64,000 nt of DNA from Halanaerobium polyolivorans (GTDB lineage: Bacteria > Bacillota > Halanaerobiia > Halanaerobiales > Halanaerobiaceae). The notes beneath the pieces were generated by a model. That model ran no database searches. It had not been told where the DNA came from and worked only from the letters and a program-made list of their open reading frames with translations. This document shows positions 25,589 to 35,023 of this stretch, in pieces. The translations under genes were made by a program, and so were the position numbers. Positions within the stretch are counted from its first letter, which is position 1. Every line of letters starts with the position of its first letter. The DNA lies in assembly GCF_020711195.1 (NCBI RefSeq), contig NZ_JAJFAT010000006.1, positions 1 to 64,000 on the forward strand. Direction: 5' to 3'.

Positions 25589-28384
25589 ATGAGCTATAAA
25601 GATACTATTAACTTACCAAACACAGAATTCCCGATGCGGGCTAATTTAAGTGAAAGAGAGCTTGATTTCCAAAAAATTTGGGAAGAAAACAATATTTATG
25701 AAAAAGCAGTTAAAAATAGGGAAGGAAAAGAATCTTTTATTTTGCACGATGGACCTCCCTATGCTAATGGAGATATTCATATTGGACATGCCTTAAATAA
25801 AATTTTAAAAGATTTTGTAACCCGCTTTGCAACACTTAAAGGTTATTATTCACCTTATGTGCCTGGTTGGGATACTCATGGTTTACCAATTGAACACCAG
25901 GTAAAAAGTGAAATGAGTGATCAAGAGCGAAAAGATTTATCAGTTGAAGAACTAAGAGAAAAATGTACTAATTATGCTTTAAAATATATTGATCGTCAGC
26001 GTGAACAGTTTAAAAGACTTGGGGTCTGGGGAGAGTGGGATGCTCCTTATTTAACCTTAAGCCCTGAATATGAGGTAAAACAGATCGAAGTTTTTGGCGA
26101 AATGGCTAAAAAGGATCTATTTTATCGCGGCAAAAAACCTGTTCACTGGTGTCCTCACTGTGAAACAGCTCTAGCTGAAGCTGAGGTTGAATATGGTGAA
26201 GATAGAGCACCTTCTATTTATGTGAAGTTTCCGCTTAAAGAAAAGTTTGAAGTAGGAGGAGTTAGTTTAAATAAAGATAATAGTTATGTTGTTATCTGGA
26301 CCACAACTCCCTGGACACTTCCTGCAAATATGGCGATTGCATTTCATCCTGAATACCCATATGTTGTAGTAGAAGCTGAGGGTGAGAATTTGATAATGGC
26401 CAAGGAATTAGTTAGTAATGTAATGGAGATAAGTGGAATTGAAGAATACGAAATAATCAGTGATGAGTTTAGTGCTAAAGAACTGGAGAATAAAAAATGT
26501 CGTCATCCATTTGAAGATAGAGATTCATTACTGATTTTAGGAGAGCATGTAACCCTAGAACAGGGTACAGGTTGTGTTCATACTGCTCCTGGACATGGAC
26601 ATGATGACTTTGTAGTTGGTCATCAAGAATATGGTTTAGATGTTTATGCTCCGATGGATAATAGAGGTTATTTTACAGAAAAAGCAGGTGACTTCGCGGG
26701 TAAAAGCACTGATGAAGTTAATATTATGGTAACTGATAAATTAAAAGAAAAAAATCTTTTAATGGATTTAAGCTTTATTGATCATCAATATCCTCACTGC
26801 TGGCGCTGTAAAGGTAATTTATTATTTAGGGCTACAGATCAGTGGTTTGCCTCAATAGATGCTATTAAGGAGAAGACTTTAAAGGCAATCTCTGAAGTTG
26901 AATGGCATCCCAGCTGGGGAGAAGAAAGAATGAAAAATATGATCTCAGAAAGATCAGATTGGTGTATTTCTCGCCAGAAAAAATGGGGAGTTCCAATTCC
27001 TATTTTCTACTGTGATGATTGTGAAGAAGCAGTGATTAATGATGATACCTTAGATTCTGTGAAAAAGATTTTTGCAGTTGAAGGTTCTTCTGCCTGGTAT
27101 AAATATCCTGCAGAAAAATTACTGCCTAAAGACTATAGTTGTCCTCATTGTGATGGCAGCAGCTTTACTAAGGAAGAAGACATAATGGATGTCTGGTTTG
27201 ATTCAGGCTCAAGTCATAAAGCAGTTTTAGAAACTAGGGAAAACTTAAGCTGGCCGGCCCAGATCTATTTAGAAGGAACTGATCAATATCGTGGTTGGTT
27301 TAACTCTTCTTTGCTGACTGCAGTAGCAACTGAAGGAAGAGCACCCTATAATGAAGTAATTACAAATGGCTTTACTGTTGATGATAAAGGAAACAAAATG
27401 TCTAAATCTCAGGGTAATGTAGTTTCTCCCCATAAGGTTATAGATCAGTATGGAGCAGATATTTTAAGGTTGTGGGTGGCTTCATCTGATTTTAAAAATG
27501 ATGTTAAGGTTTCTGATAATATCCTTAAACAAAACTCAGAGGTTTACAGAAGAATTAGAAATACCTATAGATTTGTACTTGGTAATGTCAGTGATTTTGA
27601 TAAAGAAAAAAATTATGTAAAATATGAAGATCGTAAAGAATTGGATCGCTGGATAATGATTAGACTTCAGGATTTAATTAAAAAAGTTACAAGTGCCTAT
27701 GAAAAATATGAATATCATCGGGTATATCATGATGTCCACAATTTCTGTACTGTTGAGATGAGTTCTCTTTATATGGATATCACAAAGGACCGCTTATATA
27801 CCGATGGCACAGACTCTTTAAGCAGACGCTCTGCTCAGAGTACACTTTATGATATTATGATGGCCCTGGTGGTAATGCTTGCTCCATTATTACCTCACAC
27901 ATCTGAAGAGGTATGGCAGTTCTTAGGAGATAAAGTTGCAGCAAAAGAAAGTGTCTTCTTAAGTGATTGGCCAGAGCTTAAGAAAGCCTATTATGATCAG
28001 GAGCTAACTGCTAAATGGGCTGATTTATTGAATATAAGAAAAGATGTTTCTAAAGCCTTAGAATTAGCAAGAGCTGATAAAAAGATCGGTAATTCTTTAG
28101 AGGCAGGTGTAGAATTAAAAGGAGCTTCAGAAGCTCAATTAGAACTGCTTGAAAATGAACTGGAACAGTTAGCAGATCTATTTATTGTATCTCAGGTGGA
28201 ATTGAATGATCAACTGAGTGAAGGTGAAGCCTATCTCGGTGAAGAAAGTTCAGTCCTTGTCAAAGTCAATGAAGCTAAAGGTGATAAATGTGATCGTTGT
28301 TGGAAATATGATGAGTCAGTTGGTAAAGGAGAAGAACATAAAGATATCTGTAACCGCTGTGCTTCAGTCATAGAATCTGAATAA
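25589..28384 (+). CDS. ileS: Isoleucyl-tRNA synthetase
   Basis: Class I synthetase of 931 residues. HIGH motif at 64-67 ([13 protein letters not shown]), the CP1 editing domain in the middle ([19 protein letters not shown]), KMSKS at 603-607, an anticodon-binding helical domain, and a C-terminal zinc finger CDRCWKYDE...CNRC. This is the bacterial IleS type with the terminal zinc ribbon. It is the only gene under the T-box and is bounded by a strong terminator. Confidence 0.98.
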   Translation: MSYKDTINLPNTEFPMRANLSERELDFQKIWEENNIYEKAVKNREGKESFILHDGPPYANGDIHIGHALNKILKDFVTRFATLKGYYSPYVPGWDTHGLPIEHQVKSEMSDQERKDLSVEELREKCTNYALKYIDRQREQFKRLGVWGEWDAPYLTLSPEYEVKQIEVFGEMAKKDLFYRGKKPVHWCPHCETALAEAEVEYGEDRAPSIYVKFPLKEKFEVGGVSLNKDNSYVVIWTTTPWTLPANMAIAFHPEYPYVVVEAEGENLIMAKELVSNVMEISGIEEYEIISDEFSAKELENKKCRHPFEDRDSLLILGEHVTLEQGTGCVHTAPGHGHDDFVVGHQEYGLDVYAPMDNRGYFTEKAGDFAGKSTDEVNIMVTDKLKEKNLLMDLSFIDHQYPHCWRCKGNLLFRATDQWFASIDAIKEKTLKAISEVEWHPSWGEERMKNMISERSDWCISRQKKWGVPIPIFYCDDCEEAVINDDTLDSVKKIFAVEGSSAWYKYPAEKLLPKDYSCPHCDGSSFTKEEDIMDVWFDSGSSHKAVLETRENLSWPAQIYLEGTDQYRGWFNSSLLTAVATEGRAPYNEVITNGFTVDDKGNKMSKSQGNVVSPHKVIDQYGADILRLWVASSDFKNDVKVSDNILKQNSEVYRRIRNTYRFVLGNVSDFDKEKNYVKYEDRKELDRWIMIRLQDLIKKVTSAYEKYEYHRVYHDVHNFCTVEMSSLYMDITKDRLYTDGTDSLSRRSAQSTLYDIMMALVVMLAPLLPHTSEEVWQFLGDKVAAKESVFLSDWPELKKAYYDQELTAKWADLLNIRKDVSKALELARADKKIGNSLEAGVELKGASEAQLELLENELEQLADLFIVSQVELNDQLSEGEAYLGEESSVLVKVNEAKGDKCDRCWKYDESVGKGEEHKDICNRCASVIESE

Positions 28385-28398
28385 CTTTGTTCTTAAAT

Positions 28399-28430
28399 AA
28401 GGCGGCCTTAATTATTAAGGTCGCCTTTTA
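28399..28430 (+). terminator. Rho-independent terminator after ileS
   Basis: AAGGCG + CCTTAA pairs with TTAAGG + CGCCTT around an ATTA-type loop, with one internal mismatch, followed by TTTTAAAAATTTTT. Confidence 0.85.
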
Positions 28431-28447
28431 AAAATTTTTCTTTTGGC

Positions 28448-28475
28448 TTGATTGTTTTAATTTTCTTATTATGTT
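28448..28475 (+). promoter_or_regulatory. Candidate promoter for lspA-rluD
   Basis: TTGATT (28448-28453), a 16-base spacer and TATGTT (28470-28475), located between the ileS terminator and lspA. The -10 is weak; TAAAAT five bases further is an alternative with a poor spacer. Confidence 0.4.
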
Positions 28476-28499
28476 AAAATTAAAACTGGAGCTGATTAC

Positions 28500-28934
28500 A
28501 TGTGGATAGTTGTTTTTTCCAGTTTAATTATATTAATTGATCAGATCACAAAATTTTTAGTCAGAAATAATTTATTAGAATCTCAGCAAATAAATATTAT
28601 AGCTAATTTATTATCTCTGCGCTTTATAAAAAATGAAGGGGCAGCTTTTGGTATTTTAGAAGGTCAGCGCCATCTTTTTATTATTGTAACCTTCTTCTTT
28701 TTTGCTTTACTTTATTATTTATATAAAAAAGAATTATCTGATAACCTCAGCAGCAAATTAGCTCTAATTTTTTTAATAGGGGGAAGTATCGGTAATTTAA
28801 TTGATCGAATCAGCTATCATTATGTAATAGATTTTATTGCAGTTGCTAATTTTCCGGTATTTAATGTCGCAGATATTTTTATATTTTTCGGTATAATATT
28901 ATTATTATTTAATCTTTTGTTTAGAGAAAATTGA
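28500..28934 (+). CDS. lspA: Lipoprotein signal peptidase (signal peptidase II)
   Basis: A 144-residue aspartic protease with four membrane helices that removes signal peptides from diacylated prolipoproteins. Seen: LIDQITKFLVRN near the N-terminus, RFIKNEGAAFGI, and the two catalytic Asp regions GSIGNLIDRI and FNVADIFI. The order after Lgt and before Lnt makes the lipoprotein route complete within the window. The ATG at 28500 has only a weak upstream site, AACTGGAG. Confidence 0.95.
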   Translation: MWIVVFSSLIILIDQITKFLVRNNLLESQQINIIANLLSLRFIKNEGAAFGILEGQRHLFIIVTFFFFALLYYLYKKELSDNLSSKLALIFLIGGSIGNLIDRISYHYVIDFIAVANFPVFNVADIFIFFGIILLLFNLLFREN

Positions 28935-28944
28935 GGGATATTTA

Positions 28945-29859
28945 ATGAAAGAATATAATTTAAAAATCGCTAGTTCTGAAGCTGGACAAAGAATAGATAA
29001 ATACTTAGCTGCTCAGTTTGAAGATTTATCCAGGAACTACATCCAAAAATTAATAGAAACTGCTAAAATAAAGGTCAATCATGATTCGGTTCAAAATAGT
29101 TATTTAATTAAAGAAGCTGATGAGATTAAAGTTATTATTGATCAGCCTGAAAAGTCATCTATCAAACCGGTTGAGATTGAGCTTGAGATAGTTTATGAAG
29201 ATCAAGATATTATTATAATTAATAAGGATGCAGATATGGTTGTTCATCCTGCTCCAGGTCATTATGATGATACCATTGTTAATGCTCTGCTGGCTTATAC
29301 TGATGATTTGTCTGCTATTAATGGAGTAAAAAGACCTGGAATAGTTCACAGGCTTGATAAAGATACTTCTGGTTTACTTTTAGTGGCTAAAAATGATAAA
29401 AGTCATAAAGAACTGTCCAGACAGTTTAAAAAAAGAGAAGTAGATAAATATTATACAGCTTTATTAAAAGGTGTACTACCATATAAAAAAGGTAAAATAG
29501 ATGCACCAATTGGACGGCATCCAAAGCAAAGAAAAAAGATGGCAGTTAGAAAAAGAAAAAGCAAAAAAGCTGTTAGCCGTTTTAAAATTTTAGAAAGTTT
29601 TAAGAATCATACCCTGGTCGAGGTGAAGATAGAGACAGGGAGAACCCATCAGATCAGAGTTCATTTTGCCTATCTTGGTTATCCAGTTGTCGGGGACCAA
29701 AAATATGGTTCCAAAAATAATCTCGGAGCAAAAAGACAGCTCTTACACGCTAAAAAATTAGCTTTTAAACACCCAGGGACAGGAGAAAGGGTAGAGTTTG
29801 AAGCTGAACTTAAAAGTGATTTTAAAGAAATATTAACTGAGTTGAGACAAGAAAATTAA
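28945..29859 (+). CDS. rluD: RluD-type large-subunit pseudouridine synthase
   Basis: A 304-residue enzyme with an N-terminal S4 RNA-binding domain (about 12-75) and a RluA-family catalytic domain with the active Asp in GIVHRLDKDTSGLLLVAK. Further signatures: GRTHQIRVHFAYLGYPVVGD and the C-terminal HAKKLAFKHP. It isomerises uridines of 23S rRNA; the exact site (RluC versus RluD type) cannot be read from sequence alone. It follows lspA by ten bases, a very common pairing in Firmicutes. Confidence 0.93.
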   Translation: MKEYNLKIASSEAGQRIDKYLAAQFEDLSRNYIQKLIETAKIKVNHDSVQNSYLIKEADEIKVIIDQPEKSSIKPVEIELEIVYEDQDIIIINKDADMVVHPAPGHYDDTIVNALLAYTDDLSAINGVKRPGIVHRLDKDTSGLLLVAKNDKSHKELSRQFKKREVDKYYTALLKGVLPYKKGKIDAPIGRHPKQRKKMAVRKRKSKKAVSRFKILESFKNHTLVEVKIETGRTHQIRVHFAYLGYPVVGDQKYGSKNNLGAKRQLLHAKKLAFKHPGTGERVEFEAELKSDFKEILTELRQEN

Positions 29860-29920
29860 TTTTTTTTGAAGCAGGAAATTATTCTTTTTACTAGAAAATC
29901 AATATAAGGAGGAGATTTAT

Positions 29921-31123
29921 TTGTATCATTCTATTAAATTAACAGATAATGTTCATTGGGTTGGAGTAAATGATAAGGAAACTGATTTATTTGAATCTTT
30001 ATGGCCTTTACCTGAAGGTATATCTTATAATTCTTACATAATTGAAGATGAAAAAGTTGCTCTAATAGATACGGTTAAAATCAACTATAATGATACCTTG
30101 TTGAGTAAAATTAAAGGGATTATTGGTGATAAAGATGTAGATTATTTAATTATTAATCATATGGAACCAGATCATTCTGGATCTATTAAATCATTATTAG
30201 AAGCCTATCCAGATATGAAGATTGTTGGTAACAAAAAGACTCTGGAATTTTTAGAAGGGTTTTATGGAATCACTAAAAACACTCAAGTTATAGCTGATGG
30301 TGATCAACTTGATCTTGGTTCACGCAAATTAACATTTTATATAACTCCAATGGTACACTGGCCTGAAACTATGATGACCTTTGATGAAAAAGAAGAAATT
30401 TTATTTGCCGGAGATGCCTTTGGTGGTTTTGGTTCTTTAAATGGTTATTTATTTGATGATGAAGTAAATCTTGATTTTTTTGAAGATGAAATAAGACGCT
30501 ATTTCTCAAATATTATCGGTAAATTTGGTCCGGTTGTCCACAAAACAATTGAAAGATTAAAATCAGAACTGGATATCCAAATGATCGCTTCTACCCATGG
30601 TTTAGTCTGGAGAGAAAATCCCGGCTATATTATAGAAGAATATGATAAGTGGAGCCAGCAGCAGACTGATGAAGGAGTAGTTGTAGTTTATGGTACAATG
30701 TATGGAAATACCAAAGTGATGGCTGAGGTTGTTGCTAGATCTTTATCTGAACATGGGATTGAAAATATTGAACTTTATGATGTTTCCAGAAAAGATATTT
30801 CTTTTATTATTAATGATATTTGGAAATACAATGGGATTGTCTTAGGAAGCTGCACATATAATAATGGAATATTTCCACCTATGGAATATCTCTTAAAAAG
30901 TCTGGAAACCAGAAATCTTAAAAAGAGGGTTTTAGGTATATTTGGTTCATATAGTTGGAGTGGTGGTGCCTTAGATAGGTTAATTGAATTTAAGGATTTT
31001 GTTACCTGTAATATAACCGAACCGATTATTGAAACTAAGTTTTCACCAAACCATGATGTTTTAGAGCAGTGTTATGAATTAGGAAAAAATGTTGCTGAAG
31101 CAGTAAAAGTAAATAATAATTAA
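29921..31123 (+). CDS. fprA: Flavodiiron protein (A-type flavoprotein)
   Basis: A 400-residue enzyme with an N-terminal metallo-beta-lactamase-fold diiron domain (ligands H80, E82, D84, H85, H146, D165 and H226; motif HMEPDHSGS) and a C-terminal flavodoxin domain (about 251-395; FMN loop YGTMYGNTK). Known: these reduce O2 to water or NO to N2O in anaerobes, fed by rubredoxin or similar. All seven ligands are present, so it should be active. The start is TTG after AAGGAGGAG. A probable PerR-regulated oxygen-defence gene, but no PerR-like box was recognised nearby. Confidence 0.95.
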   Translation: MYHSIKLTDNVHWVGVNDKETDLFESLWPLPEGISYNSYIIEDEKVALIDTVKINYNDTLLSKIKGIIGDKDVDYLIINHMEPDHSGSIKSLLEAYPDMKIVGNKKTLEFLEGFYGITKNTQVIADGDQLDLGSRKLTFYITPMVHWPETMMTFDEKEEILFAGDAFGGFGSLNGYLFDDEVNLDFFEDEIRRYFSNIIGKFGPVVHKTIERLKSELDIQMIASTHGLVWRENPGYIIEEYDKWSQQQTDEGVVVVYGTMYGNTKVMAEVVARSLSEHGIENIELYDVSRKDISFIINDIWKYNGIVLGSCTYNNGIFPPMEYLLKSLETRNLKKRVLGIFGSYSWSGGALDRLIEFKDFVTCNITEPIIETKFSPNHDVLEQCYELGKNVAEAVKVNNN

Positions 31124-31385
31124 GATATAGTTAATCTAGGCTGCAGAAAGTTAATATTTTGCTATTTAAACTAGCTGTAGTCTAATTATCTCTTTTTTAT
31201 TTTCTTTTATTTTTTATAATAAATATTCAAAAAATTAAAGGAATTTAAACAACTATCGTAGAAGTACTAATATGGCTTTTAATTTAAAATAAGGCTTTAA
31301 AAAGCTTTATTTAATTTTAATTATTCAAGATTAATTAAAAAATTAACAAAATATTAAAACTAATTAGGGAAGGTTGGTGGAAAAA
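31124..31385 (+). other. AT-rich intergenic region with a hairpin
   Basis: A 262-base gap between fprA and the EF-G paralogue. It contains a long T-rich stretch (31189-31220) that could end the fprA transcript, preceded by only an imperfect inverted repeat. A better hairpin is TAAGGCTTT (31290-31298) with AAAGCTTTA (31301-31309), followed by TTTAATTTTAATTATT. TTAAAC and TAATAT spaced 17 bases apart (31245-31273) are a weak promoter candidate. No open reading frame of note. Confidence 0.4.
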
Positions 31386-33446
31386 TTGAGTAAAATTCAA
31401 AGTAAAGACATTAGAAATTTCTGCTTTATATCACATGGAGGTGCGGGTAAATCAACACTAACTGAGATGCTGCTTTATAATGCAGGTGCAATTGAGCAGC
31501 CGGGAAGTGTTGATAAAGGAAGTTCTAAATCTGATTTTAGTGCTGTTGAAAAAGACCACAAACATTCTGTACACAATAGTTATTTTAATTTTGAATGGCA
31601 TAATAAACTCTTTCATTTTATTGATACCCCTGGTTATGCAGATTTTAGAAGTGAGGTAGTTAGTGCACTTAAAATGGTAGAAAGTGCAGTTCTGCTTGTT
31701 GATGCTGCTTCTGGGATAGAGGTTAATACCGGTTATGTTTGGGAATTGGCCGATAAAAATGATTTAGCCAAAGCAGTATTTATAAATAAAATTGATAAAG
31801 AAGAAGCCGATTTTGATAAGGTAGTTGCAGAATTAAGAAGTACATATGACGATAATTTTGCAGTAGTCACAATTCCTTATTATGAAGATGGCAAATTAGT
31901 TGGAATTATAGATCTTTTAGATGAAAAAATGTTTAAAATGGAAGAAGGACTTGAACATCCTTATGATATTCCAGCATCTGAAGAAGATAGGGTAGCAGAA
32001 TTTGAGCTTGAATTAATTGAATCAATTGTTGAGCTTAATGAAGAATTAATGATAAAATACCTGGATGATGAAAAGATCACCAACAAAGAGTTAACTAAAG
32101 CCTTTGAAGAAGAAATAGCAGGAGAAGAGCTGGTACCGGTTTTTGCAGGTTCTGCTGTTAATAATTGTGGGGTTGCTAAATTTTTAGATGACTTAAGTAA
32201 AATTCTTCCTTCAGCTGCTGAATCACATATTAACCATCTTGTAAAATCAGGTTCAGCTCCAGAAACTACAGCTGAAAGCAAATTCAGTGCTCAGATCTGT
32301 AAAACAATGGTTGATCCTTATATAGGTAAACTTTCAATTTTCAGGGTATTTTCAGGTAAATTAGAACGAGATGATAGAGTTTATATCCCTAATATTGATG
32401 AGGAAATTAAAGTGAGCAAACTTTATAAATTAAATGGTGCAGATCAAAGAAATGTTGATGATTTAACTGCAGGAGAAATTGGAGCAGTAGCAAAAATTGA
32501 TCTTTTAGAAACTTCTTATACCATGAGAGATCCAGAAATGGATGTTTATTATAATGAATTAGAGTTTCCAAAACCAATGTATACCAGAGCAGCTTATCCT
32601 GCTGATGGTGTAGATGAAGAGAAAATGGCTTCTGTGCTGCAGAGATACAGTGATTCAGATCCAAGCTTTAATGTTGAATATAATAAGACAACAAAAGAGC
32701 TGCTCTTAACAGGGATGGGAACAATTCATTTTATTATGATCAAAGATGAATGTAAACGCAAATATGATGTTGATTTTACCACCACCGAACCTAAGGTTGC
32801 CTATAGAGAAACAATTCAAAAAACAGTTGATGTTGAAGAAAAATATAAAAAGCAGTCTGGTGGAAGAGGCCAATATGGTCATGTTTTAATGAAAATGAAA
32901 CCCCTCCCTCGAGGCAAAGGCTTTGAATTTGAAGAAGAAATTTTTGGGGGAGCAATTCCAGGTCAATATATTCCGGCTGTAGAAAAAGGAATTATAGAGG
33001 CTAAACAGGAAGGTACTTTAGCTGGCTATCCGGTTGTTGATTTTAAAGTTGTTCTCTATGATGGTTCTTATCATGATGTTGATTCTTCAGAAATGGCCTT
33101 TAAAATAGCTGCTTCTAAAGCATTTAGAAAAGGCTTAGCTCAGGCTAAATCTGTATTATTAGAACCTATTATGAATGTTAAAGTAACAGTTCCCCAGGAT
33201 TTCATGGGCGATATAATGGGAGACTTTAATTCACGCCGGGGAAGAATTCAGGGTATGGACCCCACAGATGGCAAACAAATTATTAAAGCAAAGGTTCCTC
33301 AGTCAGAAATGTTTAATTATGCGGTAGATTTAAAATCGATTACAGGTGGTTATGGATCTTTTGATATGGAGTTTTCTCACTATGATAAAGTTCCAGGTGA
33401 CATCAGTGAAAAAGTAATTGAAGAAAGAAATATAGAGAGTGCTTAA
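31386..33446 (+). CDS. EF-G paralogue (translation-factor GTPase, FusA2 type)
   Basis: An EF-G-like, five-domain GTPase of 686 residues. G-domain motifs: FISHGGAGKSTLTE (P-loop), DTPGYADFRSEV (G3) and NKIDKEEAD (G4), then domain II, domain III, a domain IV with GGRGQYGHVLMKMKP and GGAIPGQYIPAVEKGI, and domain V (MGDFNSRRGRIQGMD). The SHGGAGK P-loop, in place of AHIDAGK, marks the EF-G II group, not the housekeeping translocase. Its function is unknown; members may act in recycling, stress or organelle-like roles. Standing alone with no str-operon neighbours supports this. Start uncertain: TTG at 31386 with GGTGG five bases ahead was preferred to 31374/31377. Confidence 0.88.
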   Translation: MSKIQSKDIRNFCFISHGGAGKSTLTEMLLYNAGAIEQPGSVDKGSSKSDFSAVEKDHKHSVHNSYFNFEWHNKLFHFIDTPGYADFRSEVVSALKMVESAVLLVDAASGIEVNTGYVWELADKNDLAKAVFINKIDKEEADFDKVVAELRSTYDDNFAVVTIPYYEDGKLVGIIDLLDEKMFKMEEGLEHPYDIPASEEDRVAEFELELIESIVELNEELMIKYLDDEKITNKELTKAFEEEIAGEELVPVFAGSAVNNCGVAKFLDDLSKILPSAAESHINHLVKSGSAPETTAESKFSAQICKTMVDPYIGKLSIFRVFSGKLERDDRVYIPNIDEEIKVSKLYKLNGADQRNVDDLTAGEIGAVAKIDLLETSYTMRDPEMDVYYNELEFPKPMYTRAAYPADGVDEEKMASVLQRYSDSDPSFNVEYNKTTKELLLTGMGTIHFIMIKDECKRKYDVDFTTTEPKVAYRETIQKTVDVEEKYKKQSGGRGQYGHVLMKMKPLPRGKGFEFEEEIFGGAIPGQYIPAVEKGIIEAKQEGTLAGYPVVDFKVVLYDGSYHDVDSSEMAFKIAASKAFRKGLAQAKSVLLEPIMNVKVTVPQDFMGDIMGDFNSRRGRIQGMDPTDGKQIIKAKVPQSEMFNYAVDLKSITGGYGSFDMEFSHYDKVPGDISEKVIEERNIESA

Positions 33447-33477
33447 AAATTAATAAAGGCAAATATAACTTAAGTAT

Positions 33478-33502
33478 AAAAGGCCAGCAGCGCTGGCCTT
33501 TT
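33478..33502 (+). terminator. Terminator after the EF-G paralogue
   Basis: Perfect 11-bp stem AAAAGGCCAGC (33478-33488) with GCTGGCCTTTT (33492-33502) around a three-base loop. The 3' arm ends in Ts, and the A-rich 5' arm also suits the reverse strand. Confidence 0.85.
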
Positions 33503-33541
33503 ATGTGTTTATGATATATAATTAATTTTGGAGGAATTAAT

Positions 33542-35023
33542 ATGGAATTACTTTTGATCTTAGTTACAGCCTTATTATTTACAGCACCTGTTTACATACC
33601 ACAGCTCTTTTTCCTGAGTTATTTAGCTTTTATTCCTTTAATTTATTTAACTCGCGAAAAAGATTACAGGCATTCTTTTATAATTGCCTGGTTAATTGCT
33701 GTTATTGTAGGTTTTTTAAGCTTCTTTTGGCTTTATTACCCGCTTTCAGAGCTGCTTGAAATGCCCTTTGTTTTTGTGTTTTTAATTCTCTTTTTATATA
33801 TACTTATTTCTTCTTCAGCTTTAGCTATTTGGGTTATTTTAAATAAATTTTTACAGCCCAAAAATTCCTTTAGTCCTTTTATTGCAGCTTTTAGCTGGGC
33901 CAGCTTAGAATACTTGCGCTTTAATTACTTTAATATTAATCCTTTTAATTATCTAGCTTACAGCCAAAGTTCTTTTAGCAGTCTACTTAATTATGCTTCT
34001 TTAGGTGGGATTTTCTTAGTCTCATTTTTAGCAGTTTTGATTGCTGGTTATTTAGTCAAGATCTATTATAAACCCTCAATTAAAAGAACTGTACCCTTAA
34101 TTATTATTTTAGTTTTGATAATTTTTATAATACCAAATAGATTTAATTCGGGAGCAGATCAAAGTAGAGAAAAAATTGATATCATTAATTTAAGCCAAAT
34201 AAATAATGAGATAATTTTTGATGAAGTGGAAGAAAATACAGAGCTTTTAGGAGAATTGATAGCAGAAAGTAATAATCAATATTTGTTTGCCCCTCAAAAT
34301 AGCTTAGGCTTTGACCTGCTTCGCAACAATTATTATCGGGATAAGTTTTATGCTCAAATAGAAGGAGAATTGGAAGCTAAGTTTTTGCAAATCGGTTCTA
34401 AGGCGGCTGAAGAGAATAATTTTGAGGCCGAGTTAAAAGATTCTCTCTTTTTAATTGACAGCAATTTAGAAATCATTAACCGTTATGATAAAAGCACTAA
34501 GAACTTATTTTTGAATAATTTCTTTTTGCGAGATGAGCTGGGAGCAATTTTAAATAGATTTATCAATCTTGACCCTCAACCCTTTAGTTTAGAAGCTAAG
34601 GAAGTAATTGAATTAAATGATCTCAATTATTTAAATCTAATTTCAAGCGAGATATATAACCCCTTAATTTTTAAGGGACAAAACCATGATTTTAATTTAA
34701 TTGTTCATTCCAGTGATGAGAGAAGGATAGATTTTAAAGTTTTCAAAAACTACAGCTGGGGAGCAGCTGTTTTAAGGGCAGCAGAGAATAGTGTTTCTGT
34801 GCTCAAGACAAGTAGAGCGGGATATAATGGTTATATAACACCAAGAGCTAAAGCAGAAATAAAAACTAATTCTACTAAGGGAGTTATTGAAACAGAAGTG
34901 CTGCTGCAGAGCAGCAGCAGTTATTACCAGAGAAACCCAGATAGAATAGCAGAAATTATGCTTATAATCACTGCTCTTATTTTTCTGCTTAAAACAATAG
35001 TGGTGATCAAAAATAAATATTAA
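33542..35023 (+). CDS. lnt: Apolipoprotein N-acyltransferase homologue with degenerate active site
   Basis: A 493-residue protein: seven or eight N-terminal membrane helices with the Lnt-type arrangement (WASLEYLRF at 119-127 and NPFNYLAYSQ), an extracytoplasmic nitrilase-like domain (about 210-455) and a C-terminal helix (about 470-490). Known Lnt uses a Glu-Lys-Cys triad (E267, K335, C387 in E. coli). Here the Glu position reads Q252 (FAPQNSLG), the Lys is kept (K317 in RYDKSTK), and the Cys position reads S368 (LISSEIYNP). N-acylation by the standard mechanism is therefore doubtful. The Glu of the CYE motif, E370, is kept. The gene lies between a terminator and the convergent rqcH, overlapping the latter by four bases. 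Confidence 0.85.
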   Translation: MELLLILVTALLFTAPVYIPQLFFLSYLAFIPLIYLTREKDYRHSFIIAWLIAVIVGFLSFFWLYYPLSELLEMPFVFVFLILFLYILISSSALAIWVILNKFLQPKNSFSPFIAAFSWASLEYLRFNYFNINPFNYLAYSQSSFSSLLNYASLGGIFLVSFLAVLIAGYLVKIYYKPSIKRTVPLIIILVLIIFIIPNRFNSGADQSREKIDIINLSQINNEIIFDEVEENTELLGELIAESNNQYLFAPQNSLGFDLLRNNYYRDKFYAQIEGELEAKFLQIGSKAAEENNFEAELKDSLFLIDSNLEIINRYDKSTKNLFLNNFFLRDELGAILNRFINLDPQPFSLEAKEVIELNDLNYLNLISSEIYNPLIFKGQNHDFNLIVHSSDERRIDFKVFKNYSWGAAVLRAAENSVSVLKTSRAGYNGYITPRAKAEIKTNSTKGVIETEVLLQSSSSYYQRNPDRIAEIMLIITALIFLLKTIVVIKNKY

